DNA of 64,000 bases from Lineus longissimus (lineage: Eukaryota > Nemertea > Pilidiophora > Heteronemertea > Lineidae), in NCBI RefSeq assembly GCF_910592395.1, contig NC_088309.1, positions 23,006,599 through 23,070,598 of the forward strand. Reading direction: 5' to 3'. Below are positions 38,794-50,245 of this stretch, one piece after another. How positions within the stretch are numbered: the stretch's first letter is position 1; every line of letters starts with the position of its first letter. Under the pieces are notes generated by a model. The model was not told the DNA's origin, ran no database searches, and worked only from the letters and a program-made list of their open reading frames with translations. The position numbers were made by a program, and so were the translations under genes.

Positions 38794-41555
38794 CTAAATC
38801 ACCGATAGGTGGCGCGTTTAGTTTATATTTGAGCTAGAAGGTTCTAATTTTGTGAGGACATATATATCTAGGAACCCTCTATTCTACCGCAAAAATTTGT
38901 CCCGCTCAGACTTCAAATATTGCCGCCAGGTGGTCATCTTCAAAATTAAACAAAGTCGGATTGCAACCGAATTTCATGTGATTGTATATCTATGTACTCT
39001 CTACAATATCCTTGATTTTCAGTCAAATCCAGCTCTTTGACAGTCCTGTTCCATCATGCCTCTAAAATCTATACTTTTAAACCTTCAAGTATATTTTGAT
39101 GACTTCGAAGTATTGTTTACCCAAACTTTCAATATCATTTTTATCATCGATATTTACCGTTTCTAGTAACAATTCCCCATTCAATACATATCAAAGTACA
39201 TGGTGCTTGAATTACAAAAGAACTGTATATACATGTACTTCTGGTGCATTTTCATTTAATTTGCAACTCGACACTCCCACCAACTTCCTGCCTAATTGAA
39301 ACCACAAAGAACATTTAAACCAATTTTCTCGTACATCGGGAGCAAGTCAAAAGCATTTGGGATTTTGATGCCAGAGAGATAAAGTCACATTGTATTGGGT
39401 TTGACCCTCATCCCCATCTCAAAAGACTATAAAGTGGAGAGTCAACTTTGACAATGATCTCATTGAAATATGACATTGAACTTATTCGTTCAATTTTGGT
39501 TAAAGTTGATGGAAAGTGTTTACTTTGAGCCCTTTTAGAACAGAAAATGATACCTCGATATAGGTCCTTGGTTGTCTAATCAAGAGTGATCGGGTAGACA
39601 TCAAATTACATCCACAACCCTTGGCTTGCACCTCATGTTTAAGCCTGCATTTCCGGTCTTCCTGTACAGTTTTAATAAGACAACCAAAGACCGCCAGCTG
39701 GATGTTAGTTAGTTCCTCAAACCATAAACCCTGTGACAAAGTCTACATGCCTTCCAAATAGTTGTGATACTCTCCCTTGTAACAAAAATATCAATTTCTA
39801 TATTCAAATACTGCCATTATATTCAATTTTGAAGTGTACTTTAGTGCATGACTTGCAACAATTGTTATTTAACCATCTGTCAAAAAGTACCACCAAATGA
39901 GGTGCTGTGTGTCTGGGTTTGAGTTCGGGTTATTGTCCCATAATAAGTTTGTAGAACTAGTTGACAGCTGAGGGGTAAATTCCTCCTTTGGCCACTCACT
40001 TGACTCCTCTTGACATTTGACTGCTTGACTTGGCCACTCTTATGTTTTAATAGCTGTCCAGATTGTTTCAAGTGTTTTCAATTCTTTCTATACTGAAACA
40101 TGGCTTTATACATTAACTTTTATATTCAAATTTGCTTTAAATTTGTTTCTGATCAGGAAGATCTAGTTTCACAGGATATTATGCACACTTTAAAGGTAGT
40201 GGTAGTTTCTGCCTGATGGTTGATAAAAGGCCCATGATTGAATTGTAAAATAACAGATAGCAGGCAGTTTCTTAGGCATCCTAGCTTTTATACAGGAGAG
40301 AGTCCAGACTTTCATTGAACCAGATGCCTGAGCAGACATAACCAAAACTATTGTTATACATGAAGTATTAGCATCCGATCTCTTGGCATGATAAACAAAT
40401 AGTATTAATCTTCAGGAAGATCATATTATCAAATCATTTATCAAAATTTGTCTCTTCTTCTTCTTTCCCAATAGAGATCAAAGTAATCTAATCCATGGCA
40501 GTCTGTCCAACCAAGCCAAACAAAGAATTCTTCAATTCCACAGTCATTCCTCAAGTGGGATGTGATTCTGAATAGTAATATCTCTATTTGGACCCCTTCT
40601 AGATCTGTTTCGACCCCTGTCTGGCTTTATCATGACCCCATCTTGGATTACCCTCCACCCCCAGCGAGATGGCAAAATCATGTTGGCAAGATTAAGATCT
40701 CTTCCCATTGTGTGGAGTCAATTTCTTCGTGTCCAAATGCTAAAACCAAAGAAACAATTGTGACAATTTAATGCTGGTGTTCTGTGCCAAATGAAAGAAA
40801 TACCAACAAAGATACGGGAGGATCATCTCGGGACCCTCGGTATAAAATGAAGTTAAGTCCCTGTTAATGAGGGTCTGGCCCTTCTTGAAGGTCAGTGCCA
40901 AATGTCAATTGTCCTATCAGTGAAATAAAGGGAAATTGAAAAGGGATTAACAGGTAGAACTGATATGGAAATCAAAATTTATGGTGTCTACAACCCAGTG
41001 AAAATAATGCTTTGATACAAGGAGGTATTCGCTTTGAGATGACCTTGTGGAGGTGGAAAGAGTGCTACTGCTCATTTGTGCTTTGGAAATGCATCCATCT
41101 AGCCAAGGCAAACCTCAAGTAGACTCTTTCTGTTTCAAAATGTTTATTACTTTGGAAAGCTAAATCAATGTTAAATTGAGTTGAAATTCAATACCCTACA
41201 ACCCACCATTTCCTCACTGCAGGATTGATCAGGCATCGCCTACTTCAGAGTGGCCAAGGTTACAATTAGTGGTCTAGCTTTGTTCTGAAGGGTGCTCTAA
41301 AACAATTGATGCTACATGTAGATTGAGCTTCAAATAGGCCGCAATAAGGTTGTATGAGGTGGGATTCCTGAACCGGTCATTTGCTGCTGGTACAAGTAAC
41401 TCGGTTACTCATTTCTGAAACTGCAAAGGTGTAATGACTAGACACAAATCCCTCTTGCCAGGCCTGATCAATTAGAACACATGTGATGGAATCTGAGGAA
41501 AGATTTTTTATTTTCACCACCTGACAAACCTTGTGACACGGCTTCAGTACATGAT

Positions 41556-42022
41556 TACCGTATTTTCCGGATTATCCCCCGCACTGCCCTATGACCCGCA
41601 CCCCCTTTGACCATTACCTAAAGCCACGCAAGACCCGCACCTGATTATGACCCGCACTGCTCCAAGACCCGCATTCTCCAAAAATAGTAAGCCATTCATT
41701 GATGTTGACATCCTAGAACCGCCATGTTTTTTTTAATTGTTAACCAAAGTGGATCAATTCCAGCATGGCCGTAACTATTTTCCCTAGCGGAGACATCACA
41801 AACTATGCGATCATGGCGGAAATATTGGTTGAAAACAATGCGAAAACGATGGACATAAATCCTTATCAAGTAACCAGTTTGGTCCCCTTTTTTTTCTTTG
41901 GGGTTGGGGCTTATCCCTCTCAGAATCCACGCAAGACCCGCACCTTTGTATTACCCGCACCCCCACTTTTTGGGCCTGTTGGAGGGCAAAAAGCCGCGGG
42001 TCATACGCCGGAAAATACGGTA
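41556..42022. mobile_element. Non-autonomous DNA transposon (MITE), TA-flanked
   Basis: A 463-bp element (41558-42020) is bounded by inverted ends CCGTATTTTCCGG and CCGGAAAATACGG, with TA on each side (41556-41557 and 42021-42022), the target duplication expected of Tc1/mariner/pogo-type transposons. Beneath the ends, similarity continues weakly. The interior has several copies of GACCCGCA, and the string ACGCAAGACCCGCACCT occurs near both ends in direct orientation. There is no transposase; a 91-codon open frame inside (41765-42040) does not resemble one and runs through the right terminus, so it is probably chance. Confidence 0.8.
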
Positions 42023-43183
42023 ACTATACATTTGAACTGAATTGTATGTGGGAGCACCATTGAAAAGGTCTGACTTTAATACTTGAAATATATCCACTTG
42101 AATCCAGCCGATTGAAGCGAACCAAACTTGAAATGTATTGTGTAGAAAAATTGCCTTCTGATGACTCTTGATCCAGAAGAGACAGATGGTTTATGATATT
42201 CACACCCATTTTCGTCAGTTTTAGGTCCAATTAAGTGTGAATGCATTCCGAATGTCACTGCCCTAAGAACTTGATACTAATATCCTGTTTCATGTTAGCA
42301 CACTTTGATCAGGTAAAGACAGTGGGCATTTGGAGTTGTGGTTTCAAAGCCACATCATAATTGATGTTTTGCAATAAAGTGCAGACCAAGCTGGTAGTGT
42401 AAGGATAAATGGTCGTATTCCTCAGTCAATTACTAAGCTTATTCCCATATCATGCTTCTAGGGAAAATTACAGGAATCTTCCAAAAACCATAAAGACAGG
42501 AAACAATCACTTAACATTTCAGTGTGATAGATACTAAATAACATCCCAACTCTAGTCGAGAAACAAGAAATAAATGAAAATATTTGACTTAAAACCAGTG
42601 CAAATATTATTGTTATAAACATCATATCTTGGACGAAAAGTGATGAGAAATGGAGCCCTTTAGTGATATGTTTTCGCATGTTTGTCGTGTATCGCTTGAT
42701 GATCTGTGGCTTATGAAAACAGACCTGGATTGCCATAGTTCACAGATGTGGGTGCATAGTACTCTGAGGAGACTAATCAGATGTAACATTTCCCTATCAT
42801 GGTAACAGAAAGCATTCCTTGATGCCAATTTCTCCTCAACTTGACCGAAAAGTGCCATGTGTTTTGTTTCTAAGTGTGTGAAAAAAAAAAGTGTGTGTAC
42901 ATGAAGTATACCATATTGGGATACTTTTTCCTTCGAAGAAAAATCTCGGTGTTATGCTGTTGAAGTCCTTTTTCTTCATGTATGTTGTGCCATCAGCGGT
43001 GCATGGATTTGGGTCAGAATTTGTCTTTTATTATGGAACAACTGCTCGAAAGTTTTCCACTCAAACACACGGGCTGGTTGCTGGTGCAACTTGATATCTG
43101 CTATGAATCCATTAATTTTTTCAGCGCTTAAATGTTAGCTAATGTATGCTTTTTAAATTTTACTTCATTACATATCATTGTAG

Positions 43184-43953
43184 GTATTATACCAAGTCCT
43201 GATCTGCAGACTCCAAGAGGTCTTGATTTGCAGACAGAAAGGGGGGCGTACGATCCGAGGACAGCCAGCAATGTCAGCAGTCAGTACCAAACCGCGCGCC
43301 CTGATTCAACGGATCCAGATTATGGCTCAATCGCCGTCTACATCAATGAAGTCCACGAAAATGGTGCCCACACTAGTACGACTGATAACAACTGGACCCT
43401 GAATAACCTTCAAAACTGTCGAAGAAATACTGCTAGTGCTCGAAGTTTCAAATTCTCGGACGATGAATCGAGCTTTGGCAGGGAGAAACAAGAGGTCAGA
43501 CTGTCTAATGGTGAAGTCCTGCCGAGATTAGAAACTCGCTTAGAACAGACGAATAGTGATAAGTTATTGAAGGACAATTCTCTGCCGGGGAGACAGGCTC
43601 TGAAGGCTTCTCCTTATGGCCTTTATAGGTCAAAGACTTTAAATTTAAACCCTGTAGTTACCAGAAAATCTCTTGATAATCTTCAATTAGAACGAGAACG
43701 TACAACCGTTACAAATAAGAACATTGGGTTTGTGACACCGGAAGACTTGCGCCCTCTGCCAAGATCTTTGCAGTGTAATGATCTGTGGCAGCCATTTGAG
43801 GATGGAGCAAACCATATGGTGTACAGGATGAGGCCCAATAGAGTACGGAAGAATAAAACGACTGCAGAGAAAAAGGCTGACGTTCTTGGCAGGAACATTT
43901 CAGATGGTGATATGTCATCAACATTGCCAAAGCATAATAGTCTACATTCAGTG
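43184..43953 (+). CDS. RCC1-repeat protein, large exon encoding disordered tail
   Basis: This 770-bp exon enters in phase 1 and ends in phase 0, giving 256 residues with no stop, the longest open frame of the window. The product is rich in Ser, Thr, Asn, Arg and Gln, without hydrophobic core, signal peptide or membrane segment, so it is probably disordered. Near its start lies an eight-residue tandem duplication, DLQTPRGL then DLQTERGA, from a 24-bp repeat at 43201-43248. A basic stretch, RPNRVRKNKTTAEKK, lies about 40 residues from the end and could act as a nuclear localisation or binding signal. The acceptor is ATTGTAG at 43183; the donor GTAAGT at 43954 is excellent. If the donor is not used, the frame runs on 17 residues to a stop at 44004. 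I do not recognise a family for this tail. Confidence 0.92.
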
Positions 43954-46900
43954 GTAAGTAAAAGAACTGGGTTAGCTGCTTTTGAGTGCGATAGGCCTCA
44001 ATGAGTGGGAACTGCATGGTCTACCACATTACATCGTTCTAAATCTCTGCTCACTTAAAAGTGGTGAAAAATTTGGACCATGCAAATTTTGCTGGCAGGC
44101 TAATTTGTCCGACTTCATTGGACCCAGGACCATCACGATGACTGCGACTGCATAGTGATGAAATAACAGCAAAACGTTCAAAATATTTTCAAAAATTTAC
44201 TGAAGAATAAAAAAAATCTGTGTTTTTTGCCATCTCATGAACTGATGTTTCTCCTTTTGATATAATTCATATAACCTACAATTTCAAAGATTGGAAATTC
44301 GTTATTCAAAGTATTCTTTTGTTGACGTCAATTAATTTCAAAATAAGCACTGGTTTTAAGTCTGCCTTGAAATTTACTACAAAAGAACACAATTTGTGGG
44401 CACCCACATTTGTGTCTCTGACAATCCTTTAAAAGAACATGTGGGGTGGTAATTATGATATGCTGCACTTGTTTCACTGCAAGTATGCATGTATTACTTT
44501 TAAATCTGAGTACACTTTTGCACAAATAATGCACATGGGAACCTCAGAAAGCTTCACTTGGAACAGAGTATTGCTTTGTGGGGTGAGAATACAATAACAA
44601 TATTTTTGATGTGTTGAATCCAACAGTTTGATATTATCCTGTTTTGTGTTTGTCAATCCTCTCCATTTTGTTCCAAAGAACGGTGTTTTACCCGTATCAA
44701 GTCCTCTGGTTGCGAGATGAAATGATAACCCTAAGGATGAGTGCTTTTGTCTGCTACGTAATAAGGTGCATTGTGATAATAGTACCTGTAACTCCGGGGT
44801 GTGGTTAGTTGCATCCCTGCTTATTAGTCTCGATTATCCTGCGGTCCACCATAGCCACAAGTTTATATCGATCAGATGTCAAATTTAGGTTGTGAATGGG
44901 GGCTGCCTGTGGTAAGGATGAGAGATAGTGCCTCAGGGTTGGTGCTCTATTGGAATACCGTGGAGACAATAGTTCCCCCTGCTGAGGTGATTAGCTATTG
45001 TACTGGTTTTAGGCTGTCTCCCCTGTTTAATATCATTGTGTAATGTGACATCTCTGTGTCTAGTGCCTTTAGCTTGCACCGCGCCACTTCTCAGGTTACC
45101 GTAGTCAGGATCATCATCTGTTATGACATAGATCATATTGGTAGCCTTTTTTAACCTTTGTGTCATCGTGATTGACAGAACCTTACCCTTTGGAGTCAAC
45201 TTGGCCCTGGATATTTATAGGGATTATCTATTTGTCACGATCCCTGCACCCGATTGATCTTGAAGCGTGCATCCTCAGGGAAAATTATAAATCACCAAAA
45301 TAGATACTTCACACTGTGCGTAAAACTCAAATAAGATAATTTTACTGAATGCTGGTTGTCAGATATTATGTTTCAAACATTCATGTAATAAGTTTATTTC
45401 ACTTTACCGATTTTAAAAATATAATCCTTTACAGATTGGAAATCCCCCTTTCTAAGTTGATGTGTAAATGTACGTACTGGAAATTAACGTTAGATATGGA
45501 TCATCGCCACAGCAGCGATCGTTAGCAAAAGGGTTAAAAGGGCTGCAGCACCCCAACCTTTCTCATAACTTTCCAATATCTGGTCCTTTTGAAATCCTTC
45601 TCTCTGGAAGATAACTAAAAGTGACTGCCAGATGGTGACAAAGTGCCTCGTCTTCTTTTTCCAAAAGTCGTAAAGTCATCTGATCTAGTTTTGTTTCCGC
45701 TTGTGATTGAGGGTCAGCCAGGTGGGATTAATATTGTCCAACCTGGATATCTTTGAAGGAAGGGCATCAGTTGGAAACCCTTTTCACTAGGGGATGCATG
45801 GTAACACTAATTTCCCCCCTCTTCACAGATCAAGAGTATCAGTTCGTACGCTAATGTCAGATTATTCACTGGTGCATGCTGCGTGAGGTTATACTCCGCT
45901 GCTCCAGGGCCACTCAATCTGACCCGGTGTCTTGTTTCTGGCGCGTCAGGTCCTTTTCATTTGACCCGGGGAAAATCCACACCCTGCGGTTGATAGTAAC
46001 ATGAAGATGCGCGCAGGTTGACAAAAATCTCAACGGAGATTCGCACAATGGTTCCACTGTCCTCTGAATAGCTTCTGCCCCTTCACAATACCTTACACTT
46101 GCTGTTGCTAATTCACTGGTGAGGTCTTCAAAGGTGCAATTGTCAAGCCTTCAACAACAACTGCAAATATCTTTTATTCTCTCCCATCTTGAATTGATCG
46201 TCACTACAGTACATTTTGTACAGAAATGTGCAAGAATGCACTAAGATTCCAGTGTACTTGTGTGGAACAGACTTCAGGTTCTCTTGTTTCTAGCCAGAGG
46301 AGAAATAGTGGTCCACTTGACTAGTTTCATGTCCAGTGTATTGGACGTTATCGTTACCCTTTTTGCGCCAAAGCAGGTCACATTTGCGGGAGAAAGCGAT
46401 AGCTCACAAGAACGAACCAGCGATAGTATCAGCCATCAAGGTGTGGCAAAGGGACAAACGATTGTCATAGGGTGGAGTAGCCAGGATGATCTTATCTTAA
46501 GGGTGTCACATGGCACCTGGCGGAGAATCACTTCTTTGTTGGAAGCGGTAAGAAAATCGAGATGATCGGTTCAAAAGAGGAGGCATCAGAGATCGGGTCT
46601 ATAACTGATAGTGTTGTTGTAAATCGCCTAATTCTTTGTGCAAATATAAAGGGGGCATTTTGTTCTCCAATCCAGTTGTGCTATCTTTGTCAAAGTTTGC
46701 AAGGTGCATTGGATATCTTTTCAAATGTTATGCCAACACTATTATATGATCTTAGAAATAGAAATGTGATCACTTTCCGATGATAGTTTGTGCATTCAGG
46801 ATGCTGAATGCCTGCTGTATCTTTTGACTTCAAGAGCCGCAGATTCATTATTAGAGTTATCATTTTCATGTGGATGTTTCATGCTTTCGTTACTGTAGTT

Positions 46901-47096
46901 ATGGTTACATTATTTGGGATCTAAGTTTTATGCTTAACTTAAATTACTTGATATGCTTGTTTTGCGTGAATACTGTGCCAATTCTTTTTTCATGGTTACC
47001 TGGGGTATGTTAACTTTGCCAATTTGTGTTTGAGCATATTTATTATTCGTTTCAATGTGGGGATTCTTCAAGCAATTCGAAATAACTTCTGCTGTT

Positions 47097-47250
47097 GTAC
47101 AGTGGATCTTCCCTGACTACCAAACCTCTGATAGTAGAACATCCCCAAAAGGTCAGAGGTTCGGTCACAATTTGTTCATTTTCATTCAATTTGACCTCTG
47201 TTATGAGGACACCTTTTTAAAAAGGCAGACTTGTCAGTCCCATGGATGTG
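47097..47250. mobile_element. Degenerate pogo-like MITE remnant
   Basis: The sequence contains ACAGTGGATCTTCCCTGACTA, later GACCTCTGTTATGAGGACAC, CTTTTTAAAAAGGCAGACTT and GTCAGTCCCATGG, in an order typical of eroded pogo-type short elements. It lies in the last large intron. Its boundaries are uncertain. Confidence 0.4.
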
Positions 47251-48810
47251 GCTTTATAGATAGTTTTTACTGTTTTTTTACTTTTGCACTGACGAGATGC
47301 ATTTTTATCATATTCCCACATTCTTGGGTATGACAGGGCATTTTACTTTTGACCATAACTGTACCTTGACATATGTATTATAGTAACTGTACTTTAACAT
47401 GGTATTGGTAACTGTAATTTGACACATATTTAGCCCATCTTTTGTTGTTGACACCATAGCCAGATGGAAATGGCATCAACTAAAATGGGGTTATCTCACT
47501 GGCTCCCTGACGAAGACACCATCATATTGTTTTTACCACTGTACGTGGGACGTGGGACGGTAGGGTGATCTTAAAAAAATTATTCTACTAGGTCCATCTG
47601 GATATCTCCGTTGCATCTGTGGATTGTTTCTCCTAGCCCATTAGGTCACAGTGTAACGTTTTGTCACTCCATGCAGGTTGAATTCATTGAAGAAAGGGGA
47701 GTGCGTGATGCGCAGTAGTCCCTGTCATTGCTGACAATGTCGGTTCATTGGTATTGTATTCTAGCCATCTGGGAGCTGGGATGAAAGACAACTTTGGAGT
47801 AATGGGTGGATAGTGATGTATTGATATAATGGACTTTTGATATCTGAATGATGTTTTCTGAACTGAGCTAAAATATTATTGAGACATTTTTGACAATTTT
47901 GCACATCAGGACCTCCTTTTGAGAGTGGCCTGCAGTGCAACATATTCCAGCGATCTGTTATTTCTAACAAGATTTAGATATAGATCTGTCAAAGTTGATA
48001 TTATTGTTGTTGGCCTTGCAAATCATATTTATATTTTCCACAATTATTGATCAGGCAAGTTCAAAGGAATGTGACCCTTGCTCTGTGTAGTAACCCAACC
48101 TGACTTCATGTCAACTGGGCGTCTTGTATGATCGAAAAACATCCTATTTGTTGACTTATTGAGAGAAAAATCTGAGGAAAAAAGTTGTATCTAATAACAC
48201 CTTGTACACAAACACATTGATTGTCTCCAGAAAAAGGTTTAGTGGGCGTTATTTATGTGTTGACGGCGCTGAAGATGACAAAAAAATGTGTTGGTTAATT
48301 CTCAGGTGGAAGTATTCGTTTTTGTTGGATTAATGTCGCATTATATCAAATAAAAAACAGTGTCTCCAATTTCCTGTTTCAGACATCAAATGCAAAAATA
48401 GGTTGAACCGGTGGTTTGTAATTATGAAACATGTCAACAAATAAAAATGACTTATCCGAGTGTGATAATAGCGTCATGAAAAAGATTGGATTTGATCAAT
48501 ATTACTGCATTTTGGATCAGTTCGTTTCTCATTTGGTTGTTTTCTTTATGTACTTGTAATCTTTGTGACCTTTGCTGTGATATGTGGATCGCACAACATG
48601 ATGAAAGGGGATGAATAGTAATTACAGGCCTGAAAGCGCAAAAAAAATATGTAGTTTGATGCCAAAATGCTCAAAGTCGATATTGAATAATCAATATTGA
48701 TATCTTTAAGAAAAATTATTCGGAGAAATGTGAAAATTAAGAGGAAATCAATAAGAATGGTTTTTCTATGCATGCCCTTAAGTCATAGATTTCTTGACTT
48801 GAGTGTATGA

Positions 48811-48927
48811 TGGCTGGTAAAGGACATCACGAAAATTGTTTTCTAGGAATATCTTGCCCAAGTCGGGTCAGGTCAGGGGCCCGACATATTTCTTGTAAAT
48901 ATTTCTTGTGATGTCCTTTACCAGCCA
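48811..48927. repeat. Perfect 20-bp inverted repeat before the alternative last exon
   Basis: TGGCTGGTAAAGGACATCAC at 48811-48830 is repeated in exact reverse complement at 48908-48927, with a 77-base loop. The loop itself contains a shorter inverted pair (GTCGGG and CCCGAC). No clear target duplication flanks it, so it is not an obvious transposon. In RNA it could form a strong hairpin ending 78 bases before the proximal acceptor at 49005. Confidence 0.85.
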
Positions 48928-49005
48928 CTGTGGAAGAGCAGTCAAAAAGGAAACTATAGAGTTTTTTTGCAGCTCTAAAACAACTAAAAATTCTGTCTTT
49001 TTCAG

Positions 49006-49068
49006 GGTGAACTCTCTCAAGACTCCTTTAACCTAGATGAGCTAAATAGTATTTGCGATCGTGACTAA
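49006..49068 (+). CDS. RCC1-repeat protein, alternative terminal segment, short form
   Basis: Using the nearer acceptor (TCTTTTTCAG, exon begins 49006, phase 0) adds 20 residues, GELSQDSFNLDELNSICDRD, and then TAA at 49066-49068. This gives a 449-residue visible protein lacking the 160-residue tail. The peptide is acidic and helix-compatible, and looks coding rather than random. No donor between 49006 and 49094 restores phase 0, so this segment cannot be an internal exon before 49095; it is either an alternative end or unused. Being in the last exon, its stop would not be expected to trigger nonsense-mediated decay. Confidence 0.5.
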   Translation, partial: GELSQDSFNLDELNSICDRD

Positions 49069-49094
49069 TATCATCATTTCTTTCTATTTCACAG

Positions 49095-49577
49095 CCAGCT
49101 GCAGAGACCCTGAGATCTAATGGCACATCACGGATATTTCCCAAACCACAATTTCCACCCTCCACAGTCTTCACCCATGTACGAAGCAAGACATTCATCG
49201 GCAGCGCCGATAAGCCAGCCCCCTTTGCTTCCCCACCAAATGGACTCAAGATGTTACCTAGGCAGCATACCTCAATGGTCGATTTGCGACTCTTCGCAGA
49301 AGGCATGAACATTTCTAACGTGACACCATTAAGACCGATCGTGAAGGAATCACGTAAATTGCGTCCACCGGCGACTTCGCCATCTTTGTTGATGACAAAA
49401 AGGAACAAAACGTTACTGCTGGTGGACCATAATAGGAATTATAAATCAAACGAACTGCCTAAGCCTCAGGTTCGGCCGTCTCCAGTTTTAAGCGCACCAG
49501 CCAAGAGACCTGACAGAAACGAATCTCATGAAATGATTAATTCGGTTCCTAGTACTACGATATGGTACACTAAATAA
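49095..49577 (+). CDS. RCC1-repeat protein, terminal exon, long form
   Basis: The frame is open from the acceptor (TTTCACAG, exon begins 49095, phase 0) to a TAA at 49575-49577, adding 160 residues (visible protein 589). It begins PAAETLRSNGTSRIFPKPQF and is rich in Pro, Ser, Arg and Lys, with a short hydrophobic run KTLLLVD and Pro-rich pieces such as LPKPQVRPSP. No known domain is seen. Codon phase agrees exactly with the end of the 43184-43953 exon. The likely branch point is GACTAAT at 49062-49068, 26-32 bases before the AG, an ideal distance. A 126-residue frame on the opposite strand here is only the antisense shadow of this exon. Confidence 0.85.
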   Translation, partial: PAAETLRSNGTSRIFPKPQFPPSTVFTHVRSKTFIGSADKPAPFASPPNGLKMLPRQHTSMVDLRLFAEGMNISNVTPLRPIVKESRKLRPPATSPSLLMTKRNKTLLLVDHNRNYKSNELPKPQVRPSPVLSAPAKRPDRNESHEMINSVPSTTIWYTK

Positions 49578-50245
49578 TATGGTAAATAAATAAATGAACA
49601 TTACAGGATATGTTACCTTATAAGAAGTACCTTAACAGTTCATTCTGGAATATTATGGCCATTTATACAATGAGAGAAAGACCTGGAATTATCCAATGCT
49701 GAGTCTGACATATGTTTTTAGACAGAGTTGTTAAAAGTACCATTACAATGTATATTTCACATCAATGTTTGTACTTAGACCAGAACTGTGGACTGTAGTC
49801 ATGATCTTGTCTCAACTCTGTTATTATTCATGCATGATGAAAAATGGACTATATCTTTATCAGCAGCCAACTATTTGATCCCTTTGCTGTGGACATTTTG
49901 ATATGGATACTCACGTTCACTGTAACTAGTGGATCAACTGACTACTGAGATATAATGACTCATTGACTGTGATAATTATTGTTAAAACTTGTAAGAAACC
50001 TGTTTTAGGGTGCTTTTTACAGCTGGCTTTAAACTTTTGTAAAATATTTGCTTGTGTTAAAAATGCTCATTGCCTACAGTATTATACATAGTTGTGTGTG
50101 TTAAAGTTTGGTTTGTACAGAAAAAGTATGTTATTTGTTTTGCTCAGTAGCACCAGCTGTCAAACAGTGATTAGTGTAAATATGGATTTTTTGTACAATA
50201 AAGAGTTCAAGTCATAAATAAAGTAACCGGGCATATTAAAAACGG
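49578..50245 (+). other. 3' UTR of the RCC1-repeat gene
   Basis: The sequence after the stop codon is AT-rich with no sustained frame. It holds AATAAA-type hexamers immediately after the stop (about 49582-49592, probably too close to be the main signal) and a strong pair at the far end. The UTR would be about 640-660 bases if the distal pair is used. Confidence 0.65.
50197..50222 (+). terminator. Polyadenylation signals, paired AATAAA
   Basis: Two AATAAA hexamers lie at 50197-50202 and 50217-50222, downstream of the stop codon and on the coding strand. They are the most likely 3' end of the transcript. No strong GU-rich element was singled out. Confidence 0.6.

Larger units (their letters stand above)
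36778..43183 (+). other. Intron before the large tail exon
   Basis: An intron of 6406 bases with GTAGGT donor. It contains the short direct repeat at 38.0-38.2 kb, the half-site array at 38.76 kb and the MITE at 41.56-42.02 kb. No exon is visible. Confidence 0.75.
43954..49005 (+). other. Last intron
   Basis: An intron of 5052 bases to the proximal acceptor or 5141 to the distal one. It holds the pogo-like remnant at 47.1 kb and the 20-bp inverted repeat at 48.8-48.9 kb. A third acceptor-like AG at 48971-48972 (GTTTTTTTGCAG) would give a stop after one codon. Confidence 0.75.

Noticed and set aside
41765-42040. 91-codon frame inside the MITE
   Set aside because: It crosses the right terminus of the element and has no transposase features.
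49028-49408. 126-codon minus-strand frame
   Set aside because: It lies antisense to the terminal exon and mirrors its open frame.
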